Made by a program: the position numbers and the translations under genes
NCBI GenBank assembly: GCA_003153875.1
Contig: PMBY01000381.1
Location: 1-7,193, forward strand
Length of the DNA: 7,193 nt
Reading direction: 5' to 3'
Source: Myxococcales bacterium
GTDB taxonomy: Bacteria; Myxococcota; Polyangia; Fen-1088
Notes under the pieces: model-generated
The model's database searches: none
What the model saw: the letters and a program-made list of their open reading frames with translations, nothing else
Told to the model about the DNA's origin: nothing
Shown here: piece after piece, positions 6,648 to 7,193 of the stretch
Numbering within the stretch: the stretch's first letter is position 1
Layout of the letters: the number at the start of each line of letters is the position of its first letter

Positions 6648-6845
6648 AGACGCCGGCGCGATCCTGGATCACTGCGATCGTGAAACCGCATGAGGCGACG
6701 CGACGGCTTCCTGCACATCGCGCCACCAGTTACTTGCCGCATTGCGTCCCAAGTCCCGTATCAGGTCATGTGGAACGAAATTCACAACTGAATCTGGCCA
6801 GTTGCACGGCGTTGGTTACCATCCACCGCTTAAGTGCGAGCTTTC

Positions 6846-6874
6846 ACGACATGTGACGCCTTATCGGGTATTAT
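6846..6874 (+). promoter_or_regulatory. Candidate sigma-70 promoter with overlapping direct repeat
   Basis: ACGACA (6846-6851, four of six to TTGACA) and TATTAT (6869-6874, five of six to TATAAT) are separated by the ideal 17 bases. A start near 6881 would give a leader of about 15 bases before the ATG at 6896. The heptamer TTATCGG occurs at 6861-6867 and again at 6871-6877, exactly ten bases apart. The second copy overlaps the -10 box and would suit a repressor binding one face of the helix. Confidence 0.4.
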
Positions 6875-6895
6875 CGGCGCTCTCAGAGAATCACC

Positions 6896-7193
6896 ATGCG
6901 ACCCGAACGCCCTGCGCGGCTCACCGCAATTCTGAGTCCGTGGCTGCTCCTCGCCTGTTCGTCGGCCCAAATCTCGAGCTCCTCCGGCAATGGTGGGAAT
7001 AGTGGCACCGCCGGCAACGGAGGTGGCGGCCTGGGCGCCTTTCTGAGCACCGGGCAATCATCCAAACCCGATGCCGACCTGGGAGCGCGCCCGCGAGGCT
7101 GTGGCGATGGCATTCTCACCGAAGACGAGGCCTGCGACGACCACAACACTGTGTCGAACGATGGCTGTTCCGCCGACTGCCGCAGAGTAGAGT
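6896..7193 (+). CDS. Lipoprotein with myxobacterial cysteine-rich repeat (3' truncated)
   Basis: The frame runs from an ATG at 6896 off the window end, giving 99 codons so far. AGAGA at 6885-6889 is a weak ribosome binding site. The product begins with a lipoprotein signal peptide (basic residues, a short hydrophobic stretch, LLLAC with Cys21). A Ser/Gly/Asn-rich spacer follows (about 22-60). Residues 69-99 (7100-7192) fit the pattern C-G-D-G-x(7)-A-C-D-D-x-N-x(5)-D-G-C-S-x-x-C, with cysteines 69, 80, 91 and 95. This matches the myxobacterial cysteine-rich repeat found in one or more copies in large extracellular proteins. The spacer is much shorter than the two enzyme linkers. The function cannot be told from this part, and further repeats or a catalytic domain may lie beyond the window. 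Confidence 0.78.
   Translation, partial: MRPERPARLTAILSPWLLLACSSAQISSSSGNGGNSGTAGNGGGGLGAFLSTGQSSKPDADLGARPRGCGDGILTEDEACDDHNTVSNDGCSADCRRVE

Larger units (their letters stand above)
6590..6895. other. Divergent intergenic region
   Basis: These 306 bases separate the leftward glycosyltransferase from the rightward lipoprotein gene, so they must hold promoters for both. Candidates are described separately at 6620-6647 (leftward) and 6846-6874 (rightward). Open frames crossing the region lack start signals and family features. I see no RNA gene or mobile element in it. Confidence 0.6.

Noticed and set aside
5507..6856. 449-codon plus-strand frame opposite the glycosyltransferase
   Set aside because: The product is Gln/Arg/His-rich with no domain pattern, while the minus strand encodes a coherent membrane protein with recognisable motifs.

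Overview
The window looks like a GC-rich genome of a predatory or saprophytic member of Myxococcota, probably Polyangia-like. Three things point there. Several lipoproteins carry very long Gly-Gly-Ser/Thr/Ala linkers behind a lipobox cysteine. The last, truncated gene carries a CGDG...CDD.N...DGCS..C module typical of the myxobacterial cysteine-rich repeat (Myxo_disulf_rpt / DUF4215 type). Large secreted carbohydrate-active enzymes are also common in such genomes. No marker gene is present, so the assignment is inference.

Layout. (1) 1-1298 (+): the 3' part of a pectate lyase of polysaccharide lyase family 1, ending in a calcium-binding-type Asp-rich motif and an Ig/cadherin-like C-terminal domain. 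(2) 1521-2861 (+): a lipoprotein SGNH hydrolase of the rhamnogalacturonan acetylesterase type (CE12-like) on a ~200-residue Gly/Ser/Ala linker. (3) 3153-4985 (+): a probable lipoprotein alpha-galactosidase of GH27 on a ~190-residue linker. (4) 4994-6589 (-): a polytopic GT-C glycosyltransferase resembling the AftB arabinofuranosyltransferase family, convergent with the GH27 gene. The two stop codons are only 8 bases apart and lie within one 9-bp inverted repeat. (5) 6896-7193 (+): the 5' end of a further lipoprotein with a cysteine-rich module, divergent from gene 4.

Functional reading. Genes 1-3 are co-directional and fit one task: attack on pectin. The lyase would cut homogalacturonan, the esterase would remove acetyl groups from rhamnogalacturonan I, and the alpha-galactosidase would trim galactosyl side groups from pectin, galactomannan or raffinose-type sugars. 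The esterase and galactosidase appear to be tethered outside the inner membrane on long flexible spacers. The gaps of 222 and 291 bases and a hairpin in the first gap suggest separate or only partly coupled transcription. Gene 4 belongs to envelope glycan synthesis and is probably functionally separate.

The most unusual structures are the two linker-coding repeat arrays (an in-register 15-nt array and a 60-nt higher-order array), the hairpin shared by two convergent stop codons, the altered SGNH block III in the esterase, and a 7-bp direct repeat at 10-bp spacing over a candidate promoter. I see no clear evidence of a wholly new system, RNA genes, CRISPR arrays or intact mobile elements.
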